64,000 bases of DNA, from positions 682,001-746,000 of the forward strand of contig NZ_BMSV01000001.1 in the NCBI RefSeq assembly GCF_014649335.1, in the 5' to 3' direction. The stretch is from Streptomyces roseolilacinus (GTDB lineage: Bacteria; Actinomycetota; Actinomycetes; Streptomycetales; Streptomycetaceae). This document shows positions 8,830 through 19,059 of this stretch, piece by piece. The notes under the pieces were generated by a model. That model was given only the letters and a program-made list of their open reading frames with translations. It was not told the DNA's origin and did no database searches. How positions within the stretch are numbered: position 1 is the first letter of the stretch; the number at the start of each line of letters is the position of its first letter. The position numbers and the translations under genes were made by a program.

Positions 8830-9354
8830 TCAGCGCGGAACGAGGTCCACGCCCTGCCAGCGCGCCCCCACGCCCGTCAGCGTCACCTCGCGCCGGTCGT
8901 CGTCCGTGGCACCGACGACCCGGTCGATCACCACGTGCAGCCGGTCGTCGGTCAGCTCCTCGACCTTGCCCTCGCCCCACTCGACCACGACCACCGAGTC
9001 GGGCAGCGAGACGTCCAGGTCGAGGTCCTCCATCTCGTCGAGGCCGCCGCCCAGCCGGTACGCGTCGACGTGCACCAGCGCGGGGCCGCCGACCAGGGAC
9101 GGGTGGACGCGGGCGATGACGAACGTCGGGGAGGTGACCGCGCCGCGCACGCCGAGGCCCTCGCCGAGGCCGCGCGTCAGGGTCGTCTTGCCGGCGCCCA
9201 GCTCGCCGGTGAGCATCACGAGGTCGCCGGGGCGCAGCAGCCCGGCGAGGGCGCGGCCGAGCTCCTGCATCTCCTCGGGCGAGTGGACGGTGAGGCGGGC
9301 GGTGGTGGTGGGGGTCCCGGTGGTCCCCGTGGTGTCGGTGTGCGCTGCTTCCAT
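8830..9354 (-). CDS. tsaE: tRNA threonylcarbamoyladenosine biosynthesis ATPase TsaE
   Basis: Small P-loop ATPase that drives turnover of the TsaB-TsaD t6A complex. 174 residues from the ATG; the frame can also start at a TTG 9 nt upstream. Walker A GELGAGKTT is at about 50-58, followed by the family motif VTSPTFVIARVH and HVDAYRLGG, with VVVVEWGEG near the C-terminus. The Thr-rich first 20 residues are extra. It follows the alpha/beta-hydrolase gene by only about 10 bp and is probably the last gene of the glmS-acpS-nnr-SMI1-alr-hydrolase-tsaE run. Confidence 0.93.
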   Translation of the reverse strand: MEAAHTDTTGTTGTPTTTARLTVHSPEEMQELGRALAGLLRPGDLVMLTGELGAGKTTLTRGLGEGLGVRGAVTSPTFVIARVHPSLVGGPALVHVDAYRLGGGLDEMEDLDLDVSLPDSVVVVEWGEGKVEELTDDRLHVVIDRVVGATDDDRREVTLTGVGARWQGVDLVPR

Positions 9355-9364
9355 ACCCGCCAAC

Positions 9365-10582
9365 CTAACCGCTGCCGGTGGCCGCCCCCGCCGCGTCCGG
9401 GGCGAGCGCGCCGGCCCGCACCAGCAGTTCCCGCAGCCGCGCCGTGACCGCCTCCGGGTGCTCCAGCATCACCAGGTGCCCCCCGTCCGGCACGAGGACC
9501 AGTTCCGCGCCCGGCAGGAGCGCGGCGATGGCCTCGGTGTGCGACCGGGGCGTGACCACGTCCCTCTCGCCGGCCAGGGCCAGGACGGGGACGCCCGCCT
9601 CGGCGAGGACCGCCAGCGCGTCGGCCTTGTCGTGCTCGGCGAAGGCCGGGTAGAAGTCCGCGACCACGTCTATCGGCGTCGCCTCGATCATCCGCTCGGC
9701 GAACCGGGCGACGACCGGGTCCACGTCCCGCGACCCGAAGCTGTACCGCTTGACCAGCCCGGCGAACAGGTCGGCCGTGGCCCGCCGCCCCCGCTCCACC
9801 AGCTCCGCGCGCGTCCCGAGCGCCCGCAGGACGCCGGGCAGCACGCGCCGCACCGCCTGGGCGGGCACCGTGGGCAGGCCGTAGGTGAGCTCCGCGAGCC
9901 GCCCCGAGGAGGTGCCGACGAACGCGACGCCGGCGACGCGGTCCCGGACGAGCTCCGGGTACTGGTCCACCAGCGCCATGACGGTCATCCCGCCCATGGA
10001 GTGCCCGACCAGCACCAGGGGCCCCTCCGGCGCGGCCGCGTCGATGACGGCCTTCAGGTCGCGTCCGAGCCGGTCGATGGAGACGGGCCCGGCCCCCCGT
10101 CCGGACCGCCCGTGGCTGCGCTGGTCCCAGTACACGCCGCGCACCAGGCCCCGCAGGGCGGACCGCTGGAAGTGCCAGGAGTCCTGGCTGAGGCAGTAGC
10201 CGTGGCTGAAGACGACGGTGGGGCGCCCGGCGCGGGAGGCGCCCGCGGGGCCGTCGGGGTCCTCGGTCTCGTAGTGCAGGACGGTGCCGTCGTCGGCGCT
10301 CGCCGTGCCGGGGGTGCCGCGCAGGGCGCCGTAGGGGGCGGAGGCGTCCAGGGCGAGGCGGGCCTTCCGGCGGACGCCCCGGCCCACGGTGAGCCGCTCC
10401 AGGGCGACCCCCGCGGCCGCGCCCGCCGCGACCACGCCGATGGCCGCGCCCGCGACCCCGGCGCGCCGCCGCCAGATCCCGGCCGCCGCCACCTCGCCCG
10501 CCGCCGCGGCCGCCTCCACGACGGCCGCGCCGACCGCCGAGGCCGCCGCGCCCGCCCCCGTCCCCGTCCCGGTCTCCGTCAC
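9365..10582 (-). CDS. Alpha/beta-fold hydrolase
   Basis: 405 residues. The first ~75 are Ala/Gly-rich with a hydrophobic stretch (RAGVAGAAIGVVAAGAAAGVAL), probably a membrane anchor. The hydrolase core follows: oxyanion-side FSHGYCLSQDSW, nucleophile elbow GHSMGG with the catalytic Ser, an acid in LALAGERDVVTP, and the catalytic His in VPDGGHLVMLE. GTG start. It lies 10 bp after alr and immediately before tsaE, so is cotranscribed with them. Specificity cannot be predicted; lipase/esterase or epoxide-hydrolase-like activities are possible. Confidence 0.88.
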   Translation of the reverse strand: MTETGTGTGAGAAASAVGAAVVEAAAAAGEVAAAGIWRRRAGVAGAAIGVVAAGAAAGVALERLTVGRGVRRKARLALDASAPYGALRGTPGTASADDGTVLHYETEDPDGPAGASRAGRPTVVFSHGYCLSQDSWHFQRSALRGLVRGVYWDQRSHGRSGRGAGPVSIDRLGRDLKAVIDAAAPEGPLVLVGHSMGGMTVMALVDQYPELVRDRVAGVAFVGTSSGRLAELTYGLPTVPAQAVRRVLPGVLRALGTRAELVERGRRATADLFAGLVKRYSFGSRDVDPVVARFAERMIEATPIDVVADFYPAFAEHDKADALAVLAEAGVPVLALAGERDVVTPRSHTEAIAALLPGAELVLVPDGGHLVMLEHPEAVTARLRELLVRAGALAPDAAGAATGSG

Positions 10583-10592
10583 GACTCCCCCA

Positions 10593-11780
10593 CTACCCCC
10601 GCTCGTGGAGGTGGACGCGCGGCACGCGCGCGCCGACGCGCGTGACGATCTCGTACGCGATGGTCCCGGCCGCCCGCGCCCAGTCCTCGGCCGTGGGCTC
10701 GCCGTCGTCGCCGGGCCCGAACAGCACCGCGCGGGCGCCCGGCTCCACCGTGTCGTCGCCCAGGTCCAGGACGAACTGGTCCATCGCGACCCGGCCGGCC
10801 ACGGTCCGCACGGCGCCGCCCAGCAGCACGGGGCCGCGGCCCGAGGCGTGGCGGGGGACGCCGTCCGCGTAGCCGAGCGGGACGAGGGCGAGGGTCGTCT
10901 CGCGGTCGGTGACGTAGTGGTGGCCGTAGCTGATGCCGAGGCCCTGCGGCGCCTGCTTCACGGACGCCACGTCGGCGCTCAGCCGCATCACGGGCCGCAG
11001 CCCGAAGTCGGCGGGGGTGCCCAGCTCGGGGCTGGGCGAGATGCCGTACATCGCCACGCCGGTGCGGACGAGGTCGAAGTGCGTCTCGGGGAGGGTGAGG
11101 GTGGCGGGCGAGTTGGCCATGTGCCGCACCTCGGGCTCGACGCCGGCCTTCTCCGCGTACTCCAGCATCTCGTGGAAGCGCGTCAGCTGGGCGTCGATCG
11201 AGGGGTGGCCGGGCTCGTCGGCGCAGGCGAAGTGGGACCACAGGCCGGTGACCCGCACGTCGCCGTCGGCCTGGGCCTTCAGGGCCTCGCCGACGAGGCG
11301 GGGCCAGTCGCCGGCCAGGCAGCCGTTGCGGCCGAGGCCGGTGTCGGCCTTGAGCTGGATCCGGGCGGGGCGGCCGGCGGCGCGGGCGGCCGCGACGACC
11401 TCGTCGAGGGCCCACAGTCCGCTGACGGCGATGTCGACGTCCGCGTCGACGGCGGCGCGGAACGGCCCGCCGGGCGTCCACAGCCAGCACAGGACCGGGG
11501 CGTCGATCCCGGCGGCGCGCAGCGCGAGCGCCTCGTAGGGGGTGGCCGTGCCGAGCCAGGCGGCCCCCGCGTCGAGTGCGGCGCGGGCGCACGGCACGGC
11601 GCCGTGCCCGTACGCGTCGGCCTTCACGACCCCCATGACCCGGGCGCCGCTCGGCGCGACCCGGGCCCGTAGCGCGCGGACGTTGGCGCGGAGCGCGGCG
11701 AGGTCGATCTCGGCACGGGCGCGGTTGTCGGGGCGCTCGGGCTCGTGGGTGGCGCGGGAGCGCTGCGGTGTCTCACTCAT
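10593..11780 (-). CDS. alr: Alanine racemase
   Basis: PLP-dependent interconversion of L- and D-alanine, supplying D-Ala for peptidoglycan. 395 residues from the ATG (MSETPQRSRA). The PLP lysine is in VMGVVKADAYGHG (Lys 53). The second catalytic residue, Tyr, is in GISYGHHYVT, and the substrate/PLP region is HMANSPATL. The frame is open upstream to 11930, but the added residues are low-complexity Arg/Gly and not part of the family. Clustering with glmS, glmM and acpS fits cell-wall precursor supply. Confidence 0.96.
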   Translation of the reverse strand: MSETPQRSRATHEPERPDNRARAEIDLAALRANVRALRARVAPSGARVMGVVKADAYGHGAVPCARAALDAGAAWLGTATPYEALALRAAGIDAPVLCWLWTPGGPFRAAVDADVDIAVSGLWALDEVVAAARAAGRPARIQLKADTGLGRNGCLAGDWPRLVGEALKAQADGDVRVTGLWSHFACADEPGHPSIDAQLTRFHEMLEYAEKAGVEPEVRHMANSPATLTLPETHFDLVRTGVAMYGISPSPELGTPADFGLRPVMRLSADVASVKQAPQGLGISYGHHYVTDRETTLALVPLGYADGVPRHASGRGPVLLGGAVRTVAGRVAMDQFVLDLGDDTVEPGARAVLFGPGDDGEPTAEDWARAAGTIAYEIVTRVGARVPRVHLHERG

Positions 11781-11841
11781 CGCGCCCAGTGTCTCAGGTA
11801 CGCCCCCGGTCCCCCGGCGCCCGGCCCTGTCACCCACCTCA

Positions 11842-11881
11842 CTCCGGCGGACCCCGCCCCGCTCCGACGGACCCCGCCCCG
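11842..11881. repeat. Two tandem 20-bp GC-rich repeats upstream of alr
   Basis: Two adjacent copies of CTCCGRCGGACCCCGCCCCG (19 of 20 identical) in the 187-bp gap before alr. They could affect alr expression or just reflect slippage in GC-rich DNA. Confidence 0.6.
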
Positions 11882-11967
11882 CGACGGCGTCCGTCCCGCT
11901 CCGACCGCGCCCGCCCACCGGCCCCGGCACCGATCCGCCGGCCCCGGCACCCGGCCGCCGCGCCGGG

Positions 11968-12600
11968 TCAGGCGCCGCCCGGCCGGTCCGGGCGGGGCTG
12001 GGCGTACGGGTCGGGGTCGCCGGTGACCGGGTCGAGGCCCGCCAGGTAGCGGCGCTGCTCCTCCCGCCAGTGCACGAAGCGGACCGGCGCGCCGTCCCAG
12101 AAGACCAGGCTGACCGGCGGGTCGTCGTACTCGTCCGCCAGCAGCCGGTACAGGAACTCCGCCATGCCGCAGGGGTGGACGGTGAACGTCGGCGACGTGT
12201 GCCGCCCGCGCACGACGACCGGCCACCGGTCGGGGTCCGCGTCGGAGGTCAGCCAGCACAGGATGTCCGGCCCGGCCGTGACGCCCCAGGCGAGGAGGTG
12301 CTCCGGGTCGACGTCCAGCGCGTCGCGGCCGCCCTCCGCTCGCCAGGCGTGCCGGACGTTCGCGGTCTCCTCGGCGAGGTCGGCGGGCGGCCACCGCAGG
12401 CCCTCCCGCGGCAGCGGCAGCAGGACGACGGCCTCGCCGTTGATGGAGCCGCCGCCGTACCGGGCCATGAAGTCCCGGTAGTCGGTGGGGAACCCGACCC
12501 CCCACCGGGCCTCGGCGGCCGCCCAGTCGACCTGTTCGTCCGCCCCGTGGACCGGCGGCATGAGCCGCGTCAGCGCGGCGACGTGCGGGTTCTCCCCCAC
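11968..12600 (-). CDS. SMI1/KNR4 (SUKH) family protein
   Basis: 210 residues from the GTG that has GGAG five bases upstream; longer TTG/GTG starts exist up to 12630. The SUKH core motifs are visible: WAAAEARWGVGFPTDYRDFMARYGGG followed by a strand-rich region ending FLYRLLAD. SUKH proteins include immunity proteins against polymorphic toxins and cytosolic adaptor proteins; no toxin gene is adjacent here, so immunity is not supported. It lies between nnr and alr on the same strand, 34 nt after nnr. Confidence 0.8.
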   Translation of the reverse strand: MGENPHVAALTRLMPPVHGADEQVDWAAAEARWGVGFPTDYRDFMARYGGGSINGEAVVLLPLPREGLRWPPADLAEETANVRHAWRAEGGRDALDVDPEHLLAWGVTAGPDILCWLTSDADPDRWPVVVRGRHTSPTFTVHPCGMAEFLYRLLADEYDDPPVSLVFWDGAPVRFVHWREEQRRYLAGLDPVTGDPDPYAQPRPDRPGGA

Positions 12601-12633
12601 GATCTCTCCCACCCCCTGGAAAACGACCAAATC

Positions 12634-14130
12634 CTACGAGCCCGGCGGCCGCCGCCCGGCGCCGCCCTCGGTCCCCGCCGGCCCGCCGTCCAGGCCGGCC
12701 CGGGGCGCCCCCGCCGCGTCCCGCCAGGCGCCCGGCAGCGCCTCGGCCACCTCGTGGGCGGTCAGCGGGGCGCCCCGGGCCGCGCGGCGGGCCGCCAGGC
12801 CGTGCAGGTACGCCGCCGTCGACGCCGCGTCGCGCGGGGCCAGGCCCGCCGCCAGGAGCGAACCCGTCAGGCCCGACAGGACGTCGCCGCTGCCGGCCGT
12901 GGCCAGCCACGGCGTCCCCGTCGGGTTCACCCGCACCGGGACGTCCGGGTCCGGGTCGGCGACCAGCGTCGTGGAGCCCTTCAGCAGCACCGTCGCCCCG
13001 TACCGCCCCGCCAGTTCCCGCACCGCCTCCAGCCGCCGCGCCTCCACGTCCTCGCGGGCGGTGCCCAGCAGGGCCGCCGCCTCGCCCGCGTGCGGGGTGA
13101 GCACGGTCGGCGCCGGGCGGGCCCGTACCGCCGCCGGGTCCAGCGGCCGCAGCCCGTCCGCGTCGACCAGCACCGGCACGTCCGAGGCCAGGACGTCCTC
13201 CACGCCCGGCGTGTCCGCGAGCCCCGGCCCGATCACCCACGCCTGGACCCGCCCCGCCCGCCCCGGCGGCCCCGGGTGCACCAGCGTCTCCGGGTACCGG
13301 GCCAGCACGGCGTCACCGGCCGGCCCCACGTACCGCACGGCCCCCGCGCCGCCGCGCAGCGCGCCCGCGACGGCCAGCACGGCCGCGCCCGGGTAGCGCG
13401 CCGACCCGGCGACGACCCCGACGACCCCGCGCCGGTACTTGTCGCTCTCCGCCGCCGGCACCGGCAGCAGCCGCGCCACGTCGGCGTGCTGGAGTGCCTC
13501 CAGCTCCGGCGTCGGCAGCAGGTCCCCGAGGCCGATGTCGACGAGCCGCACGGCGCCCGCGTACTCCCGCGCCGGGTCGACGAGCAGCCCCGGCTTGTAC
13601 GCCCCGAACGTCACCGTCGCGTCGGCCCGCACCGCCTCCCCGTCGACGGCTCCCGTGTCCGCGTCGACGCCGCTCGGCAGGTCCACGGCGACCACCACCG
13701 CCCCGGAGGCGCGCGACGCCCGGACGACCGGCACGGCGTCCGGGCGCAGGCCGCCGCGCCCGCCGATCCCGGTGATCCCGTCCAGGACCAGGTCGGCGCG
13801 CGCCAGCACGGCGAACGGGTCGTCCGCGACCCGCCCCCCGGCCCGCACCAGCGCGTCGAGGCCGCCCTGGTGGATCCGCGCGCCGAGCGGCACCGCCGAC
13901 ACCCCCGCCCCGCGCCGGGCGAGCCGCGCCCCGGCGTACAGGGCGTCACCGCCGTTGGCGCCGCCGCCGACGAGGAGGACGACCCGCGCCCCGTACACCC
14001 GCCCCAGCAACCCCGCGCAGGCGCCGGCCAGTCCGGCCGCCGCCCGCTGCATCAACGCCCCCTCCGGGAGCCCGGCCATCAGCGCGGCCTCGGCGGCCCG
14101 CACGCTCCGAACGCGATACGCAGTACGCAT
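12634..14130 (-). CDS. nnr: Bifunctional NAD(P)H-hydrate epimerase / ADP-dependent dehydratase
   Basis: Repairs hydrated NADH/NADPH: the N-terminal YjeF_N domain epimerises and the C-terminal carbohydrate-kinase-like domain dehydrates using ADP. 498 residues. N-domain (about 1-215): VVLLVGGGANGGDALYAGARL, with AVDLPSGVDADTG. C-domain (about 220-480): ESDKYRRGVVGVVAGSARYPGAAVL, VIGPGL and the ribokinase-type motif WLATAGSGDVLSGL. It lies 4 bp after acpS. The NxGD site appears as NGGD. Confidence 0.95.
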   Translation of the reverse strand: MRTAYRVRSVRAAEAALMAGLPEGALMQRAAAGLAGACAGLLGRVYGARVVLLVGGGANGGDALYAGARLARRGAGVSAVPLGARIHQGGLDALVRAGGRVADDPFAVLARADLVLDGITGIGGRGGLRPDAVPVVRASRASGAVVVAVDLPSGVDADTGAVDGEAVRADATVTFGAYKPGLLVDPAREYAGAVRLVDIGLGDLLPTPELEALQHADVARLLPVPAAESDKYRRGVVGVVAGSARYPGAAVLAVAGALRGGAGAVRYVGPAGDAVLARYPETLVHPGPPGRAGRVQAWVIGPGLADTPGVEDVLASDVPVLVDADGLRPLDPAAVRARPAPTVLTPHAGEAAALLGTAREDVEARRLEAVRELAGRYGATVLLKGSTTLVADPDPDVPVRVNPTGTPWLATAGSGDVLSGLTGSLLAAGLAPRDAASTAAYLHGLAARRAARGAPLTAHEVAEALPGAWRDAAGAPRAGLDGGPAGTEGGAGRRPPGS

Positions 14131-14134
14131 ACGC

Positions 14135-14503
14135 TCAACCCTCGGCGATCACCACGGCGGACGCCACCCCCGCGTCGTGACTGAGCGACACGTGCCAGTG
14201 CCGCACGCCCAGTTCCGCGGCGCGTGCGGCGACCGTGCCGCGCACCCGCAGCCGCGGCTGCCCGCTCTCCTCCACGTACACCTCCGCGTCCGTCCAGTGC
14301 AGCCCGGACGGCGCGCCGAGCGCCTTGGCGACGGCCTCCTTCGCGGCGAACCGCGCGGCGAGCGAGGCGACCCCCCGCCGCTCGCCGCTCGGGAGGTACA
14401 GCTCCCGCTCCAGGAACAGCCGCCGCGCCAGCGGCGGAGTGCGTTCCAGCGCCTCGGCGAACCGGTCGATCTCGGCGACGTCGATCCCCACCCCGATGAT
14501 CAT
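14135..14503 (-). CDS. acpS: Holo-[acyl-carrier-protein] synthase AcpS
   Basis: Transfers 4'-phosphopantetheine from CoA to the acyl carrier protein. 122 residues, normal size for a group I phosphopantetheinyl transferase. It begins [15 protein letters not shown] (Mg-binding Asp in GIDV) and has [12 protein letters not shown] (Glu-Ala-x-x-Lys signature) and [13 protein letters not shown]. The ATG overlaps the glmS TGA as ATGA, implying translational coupling. Neighbour coaA begins CoA synthesis, so the two ends of phosphopantetheine supply lie within 2.5 kb. Confidence 0.97.
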   Translation of the reverse strand: MIIGVGIDVAEIDRFAEALERTPPLARRLFLERELYLPSGERRGVASLAARFAAKEAVAKALGAPSGLHWTDAEVYVEESGQPRLRVRGTVAARAAELGVRHWHVSLSHDAGVASAVVIAEG

Positions 14504-16347
14504 TCGACGGTGACCGACTTGGCGAGGTTGCGCGGCTGGTCGACCTCGTTGCCGCGGGCGGTGGCGAGCTCGCAGGCGAAGACCTGCAGCGGCACGGTGG
14601 ACACGAGCGGCTGCAGGAGCGTCGGCGTGACGGGGACGCGGATCAGGTGGTCCGCGTACGGGACGACGGCCTCGTCCCCCTCCTCCGCGATGACGATCGT
14701 CCTGGCTCCCCGCGCCCGGATCTCCTGGATGTTCGACACGATCTTGCCGTGCAGGACGGACCGCCCGCGCGGCGACGGCACGACCACGACGACCGGCAGG
14801 CCCTCCTCGACGAGCGCGATCGGCCCGTGCTTCAGCTCGCCGGCGGCGAACCCCTCGGCGTGCATGTACGCCAGCTCCTTGAGTTTCAGCGCGCCCTCCA
14901 GCGCCACGGGGTGGCCGACGTGCCGGCCGAGGAACAGCACCGTGTCGTGGCCGGCGAGGGACCGGGCCAGCTCCCGCACGGGCTCCATGGTCTCCAGGAC
15001 CCGCTCCACGTCCTCCGCGATCCGCGCGAGGTCCCGGATGACGGCGCGGATCTCGTCGCCCCACTTGGTGCCGCGCACCTGCCCCAGGTACAGCGCGACG
15101 AGGTAGCAGGCGACGAGCTGGGTCAGGAACGCCTTGGTGGACGCGACGGCGACCTCGGGCCCGGCGTGCGTGTAGAGCACGGCGTCGGACTCGCGGGGGA
15201 TGGTGGAGCCGTTGGTGTTGCAGATGGCCAGGACGCGGGCGCCCTGCTCGCGGGCGTGCCGCAGCGCCATGAGGGTGTCCATGGTCTCGCCGGACTGGGA
15301 GATCGCGACGACCAGCGTCCGCTGGTCGAGGATCGGGTCCCGGTAGCGGAACTCGCTGGCCAGCTCGACCTCGCAGGGGATGCGGGTCCAGTGCTCGATG
15401 GCGTACTTGGCGATGAGCCCCGCGTGGAAGGCGGTGCCGCACGCCACGATGACCACCTTGGTGGCCTCCCGCAGCACGGAGACGGGGATGCGCACCTCGT
15501 CGAGCGTCAGCGACCCCTCGGCGTCGATCCGGCCGAGCAGCGTGTCCGCGACGGCCTTGGGCTGCTCGGCGATCTCCTTGAGCATGAAGGAGGCGTAGCC
15601 GCCCTTCTCGGCGGCGGACGCGTCCCAGTCCACGTGGTACGCGTGCACCTCGGCGGGCGCGCCGTGGAAGTCGGTGACGACGGCGCCGTCCCTGCGCAGT
15701 TCGACGACCTGGTCCTGGCCCAGTTCGATCGCGGAACGGGTGTGGTCGATGAACGCGGCGACGTCGGACGCGAGGAACGCCTCGCCCTCCCCGACACCGA
15801 CGACCAGCGGCGAGTTGCGGCGGGCGCCGACGACGACGTCCGGTTCGTCGGCGTGGACGGCGACCAGGGTGAACGCCCCCTCCAGGCGCCGGCACACCTG
15901 CCGCATCGCCTCGGCGAGGTCGGCGGTGGACGAGTGGGCCTCGGCGAGGAGGTGCGCGACGACCTCGGTGTCGGTGTCGGAGGCGAGGGCGTGGCCGCGG
16001 TCGGCGAGTTCGGCCCGCAGGGTGGCGAAGTTCTCGATGATGCCGTTGTGGACGACGGCGACGCGGCCCGCGTTGTCGAGGTGCGGGTGCGCGTTGGCGT
16101 CGGTCGGGCCGCCGTGGGTGGCCCACCGGGTGTGCCCGATCCCGGTGGAGCCGCTCGGCAGGGGCCGGGTGGCCAGCTCCTTGTCCAGGTTGACGAGCTT
16201 GCCCGCCCTCTTGGCGGCGGCGAGCCCGCCGTCGGCGAGCACGGCGACCCCGGCCGAGTCGTAGCCCCGGTACTCCAGCCGCTTCAGCCCCGCGATGACG
16301 ACATCAAGCGCCGACCGTCCGCCGACGTATCCCACGATTCCGCACAT
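14500..16347 (-). CDS. glmS: Glutamine-fructose-6-phosphate aminotransferase (isomerizing)
   Basis: Makes glucosamine-6-phosphate, the first committed step to UDP-GlcNAc for peptidoglycan. 615 residues. N-terminal class II glutaminase domain with catalytic Cys 2 (MCGIVGYVG) and GHTRWATHG; two SIS sugar-isomerase domains from about 250 on ([56 protein letters not shown]) and the C-terminal NLAKSVTVE. Start at the ATG giving the mature Cys; longer starts add non-homologous sequence. No glmS ribozyme motif is evident upstream. Divergent from coaA. Confidence 0.98.
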   Translation of the reverse strand: MCGIVGYVGGRSALDVVIAGLKRLEYRGYDSAGVAVLADGGLAAAKRAGKLVNLDKELATRPLPSGSTGIGHTRWATHGGPTDANAHPHLDNAGRVAVVHNGIIENFATLRAELADRGHALASDTDTEVVAHLLAEAHSSTADLAEAMRQVCRRLEGAFTLVAVHADEPDVVVGARRNSPLVVGVGEGEAFLASDVAAFIDHTRSAIELGQDQVVELRRDGAVVTDFHGAPAEVHAYHVDWDASAAEKGGYASFMLKEIAEQPKAVADTLLGRIDAEGSLTLDEVRIPVSVLREATKVVIVACGTAFHAGLIAKYAIEHWTRIPCEVELASEFRYRDPILDQRTLVVAISQSGETMDTLMALRHAREQGARVLAICNTNGSTIPRESDAVLYTHAGPEVAVASTKAFLTQLVACYLVALYLGQVRGTKWGDEIRAVIRDLARIAEDVERVLETMEPVRELARSLAGHDTVLFLGRHVGHPVALEGALKLKELAYMHAEGFAAGELKHGPIALVEEGLPVVVVVPSPRGRSVLHGKIVSNIQEIRARGARTIVIAEEGDEAVVPYADHLIRVPVTPTLLQPLVSTVPLQVFACELATARGNEVDQPRNLAKSVTVE

Positions 16348-16513
16348 GGACGGCAGCCTAGACCCGCACCCCGGCGGGATCGCCGCGCACCGGCCCGCCC
16401 GGCGCGACTCCGACCCGACCGGCGGGCACGGGCCGCCCCGCGCCGGTGCCCGGCGCCACCCACGTGACCGAGCACACCCCCCACGGCCGCCCCGTACGAC
16501 CGACAATGGCCCT

Positions 16514-17521
16514 GTGATCACTTCGCCGCCACGAAGCAGCACACCCCCGTCCGGCACCTCCCCGGGCGCGTCCCGGCGTGCCGAGTCGACGCCGTACGTC
16601 GACCTGACCCGGGCCGAGTGGAGCGCGCTGCGGGACAAGACGCCGCTGCCGCTCACCGCCGACGAGGTGGAGCGGCTGCGCGGCCTCGGCGACGTCATCG
16701 ACCTGGACGAGGTCCGCGACATCTACCTGCCGCTCTCCCGGCTCCTCAACCTCTACGTGGGCGCCTCCGCGAACCTGCGCGGGGCGCTCAACACGTTCCT
16801 CGGCGAGAAGGGCGCCCAGCGCGGCACCCCGTTCGTCATAGGCGTCGCCGGGTCCGTCGCCGTCGGCAAGTCGACCGTGGCCCGCCTCCTCCAGGCGCTC
16901 CTGGCCCGCTGGCCCGAGCACCCGCGCGTCGAGCTGGTCACGACGGACGGGTTCCTGCTGCCGATGAAGGAGCTCAAGGCGCGCGGCCTGATGTCCCGCA
17001 AGGGCTTCCCCGAGTCGTACGACCGGCGGGCGCTCACCCGGTTCGTCGCGGACATCAAGGCCGGCAAGGACGAGGTCACCGCGCCCGTCTACTCGCACCT
17101 GATCTACGACATCGTGCCCGGTCAGCGCCTCACGGTGCGCCGCCCGGACATCCTCATCGTCGAGGGCCTCAACGTCCTCCAGCCGGCCCTGCCCGGCAAG
17201 GACGGCCGCACCCGCGTGGGCCTCGCCGACTACTTCGACTTCTCCGTGTACGTGGACGCCCGGCCCGAGGACATCGAGCGCTGGTACCTGAGCCGCTTCC
17301 GCAAGCTGCGCGAGACCGCGTTCCAGGACCCCTCCTCGTACTTCCGCAAGTACACGCAGGTCAGCGAGGAGGAGGCGCTGGACTACGCCCGCACGATGTG
17401 GCGCACGATCAACAAGGTCAACCTCCTGGAGAACGTCGCCCCCACCCGCGGCCGCGCCAACCTCGTCGTCCGCAAGAGCGCCGACCACAAGGTCCAGCGG
17501 CTCTCCCTGCGCAAGCTCTGA
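16514..17521 (+). CDS. coaA: Type I pantothenate kinase
   Basis: Phosphorylates pantothenate, the controlling step of CoA synthesis. 335 residues from GTG. P-loop [12 protein letters not shown] at 110-121, TTDGFLLP, the Glu/Asn segment [11 protein letters not shown] and SVYVDA. The first ~27 residues are a Pro/Ser-rich extension. The minus-strand glmS gene starts 167 bp away. A three-codon minimal frame (ATG GCC CTG TGA) overlaps the GTG start; it may be chance. Confidence 0.96.
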   Translation: MITSPPRSSTPPSGTSPGASRRAESTPYVDLTRAEWSALRDKTPLPLTADEVERLRGLGDVIDLDEVRDIYLPLSRLLNLYVGASANLRGALNTFLGEKGAQRGTPFVIGVAGSVAVGKSTVARLLQALLARWPEHPRVELVTTDGFLLPMKELKARGLMSRKGFPESYDRRALTRFVADIKAGKDEVTAPVYSHLIYDIVPGQRLTVRRPDILIVEGLNVLQPALPGKDGRTRVGLADYFDFSVYVDARPEDIERWYLSRFRKLRETAFQDPSSYFRKYTQVSEEEALDYARTMWRTINKVNLLENVAPTRGRANLVVRKSADHKVQRLSLRKL

Positions 17522-17536
17522 GGCCGGTACGGCGAA

Positions 17537-17582
17537 CGACGAGCGCCCCGCGCGGTCCGTGGACCGTGCGGGGCGCTCGTCG
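17537..17582. terminator. Bidirectional terminator between coaA and glmM
   Basis: Perfect 15-bp stem (CGACGAGCGCCCCGC pairing with its complement) enclosing a second small stem, CGGTCC-GT-GGACCG. It sits 15 nt past the coaA stop and 11 nt past the convergent glmM stop, so it can serve both. Confidence 0.9.
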
Positions 17583-17593
17583 TGGACGGGGGG

Positions 17594-18952
17594 TCAGCCC
17601 AGCGTCGCCTTGACCACGTCCGCCAGCTGGCCCGCCACCGACCGGGCCTGCTCGATGTCCGCGGCCTCGACCATGACGCGGACGAGGGGCTCCGTGCCGG
17701 AGGGGCGCAGCAGGACGCGGCCGGTGGCGCCCAGCGCCCGCTCGGCGTCCGCGACGGCGATGCCCAGCTCGGCGGAGGTCTGCACGCGGCTCTTGTCGAC
17801 GTCCTTGACGTTGATCAGGACCTGCGGGAGCCGCTCCATCACGCCGGCCAGGTCGGCCAGCCGCCGCCCGGTCGCCGCGACGCGCGCCGCCAGCAGCAGA
17901 CCGGTCAGGGTGCCGTCGCCGGTCGTGGCGTGGTCCAGGACGATGACGTGCCCGGACTGCTCGCCGCCCAGCGCGTAGCCCTGCTCCTTCATCTCCTCCA
18001 GCACGTAGCGGTCGCCGACCGCGGTCTGGACGAGGCGCAGGCCCTCGCGCTCCATGGCGAGCTTGAAGCCCAGGTTGGACATGACCGTCGCGACGACGGC
18101 GTCGCCGCGCAGCGTGCCCGCCTCGCGCATGGCGAGGGCGAGGACGGCGAGGATCTGGTCGCCGTCGACCTCGGTACCGGTGTGGTCCACGGCCAGGCAG
18201 CGGTCGGCGTCGCCGTCGTGGGCGACGCCCAGGTCGGCCCCGTGTTCGAGGACGGCGGCCTTCAGCATGTCGAGGTGCGTGGAGCCGCAGCCGTCGTTGA
18301 TGTTGAGGCCGTCCGGGGAGGCGCCGATGGTGACGACCTCGGCCCCGGCCCGCGTGAACGCGTCGGGTGAGACGTGGGACGCGGCGCCGTGCGCCTCGTC
18401 GAGGACGACCTTCAGGCCGTCGAGCCGGTTGGGGAGGACGGACAGCAGGTGGGCGACGTAGTCGTCGGCGCCCTGGTCGTAGTCCTTGACGCGGCCCACG
18501 CCGGCGCCGGTGGGCCGGTCCCACGGCTCGCCGGTGCGGTGCTGCCGGTACACCGACTCGATGCGGTCCTCCAGCTCGTCCGCGAGCTTGTGGCCGCCGC
18601 GCGCGAAGAACTTGATGCCGTTGTCCGGCATGGCGTTGTGGGAGGCGGACAGCATCACGCCGAGGTCGGCGCCGAGGGACCCGGTCAGGTACGCGACGGC
18701 GGGCGTCGGCAGGACGCCCACGCGGAGCACGTCGACACCGGCGCTGGCGAGGCCCGCCACGACGGCGGCCTCCAGGAACTCTCCCGACGCGCGCGGGTCC
18801 CGCCCGACCACCGCGGTGGGCCGGTGCCCCTCGAAGGTCCCCGCCTCGGCGAGCACGTGGGCCGCCGCCACGGACAGGCCGAGCGCGAGCTCCGCCGTCA
18901 GATCCGCATTGGCGACACCGCGCACGCCGTCCGTGCCGAAGAGTCGTCCCAC
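17594..18952 (-). CDS. glmM: Phosphoglucosamine mutase
   Basis: Converts glucosamine-6-phosphate to glucosamine-1-phosphate, the step after GlmS. 452 residues, GTG start ([11 protein letters not shown]). The phosphoserine loop is [11 protein letters not shown] (active Ser 104), the metal loop is DGDADRC, the sugar-binding loop GGEQSGH and the phosphate-binding loop [11 protein letters not shown]. It begins 108 bp after rpsI on the same strand but beyond a strong terminator, so is probably transcribed separately. Confidence 0.98.
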   Translation of the reverse strand: MGRLFGTDGVRGVANADLTAELALGLSVAAAHVLAEAGTFEGHRPTAVVGRDPRASGEFLEAAVVAGLASAGVDVLRVGVLPTPAVAYLTGSLGADLGVMLSASHNAMPDNGIKFFARGGHKLADELEDRIESVYRQHRTGEPWDRPTGAGVGRVKDYDQGADDYVAHLLSVLPNRLDGLKVVLDEAHGAASHVSPDAFTRAGAEVVTIGASPDGLNINDGCGSTHLDMLKAAVLEHGADLGVAHDGDADRCLAVDHTGTEVDGDQILAVLALAMREAGTLRGDAVVATVMSNLGFKLAMEREGLRLVQTAVGDRYVLEEMKEQGYALGGEQSGHVIVLDHATTGDGTLTGLLLAARVAATGRRLADLAGVMERLPQVLINVKDVDKSRVQTSAELGIAVADAERALGATGRVLLRPSGTEPLVRVMVEAADIEQARSVAGQLADVVKATLG

Positions 18953-18992
18953 AATCGTCCTCCGAAAGACTTACCGATAGACCAAGGAGAAA

Positions 18993-19032
18993 CGTACGCC
19001 CCGGCGGCACGGGAGTGCCGCCGGGGCGTACG
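18993..19032 (-). terminator. rplM-rpsI operon terminator
   Basis: Perfect 18-bp GC-rich stem (arms begin CGTACGCCCCGG) with a GGGA tetraloop, 28 nt past the rpsI stop. The downstream glmM gene begins 40 bp later. Confidence 0.9.
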
Positions 19033-19059
19033 TACGAGCAGACCGAGCAGGCGCGGTGA

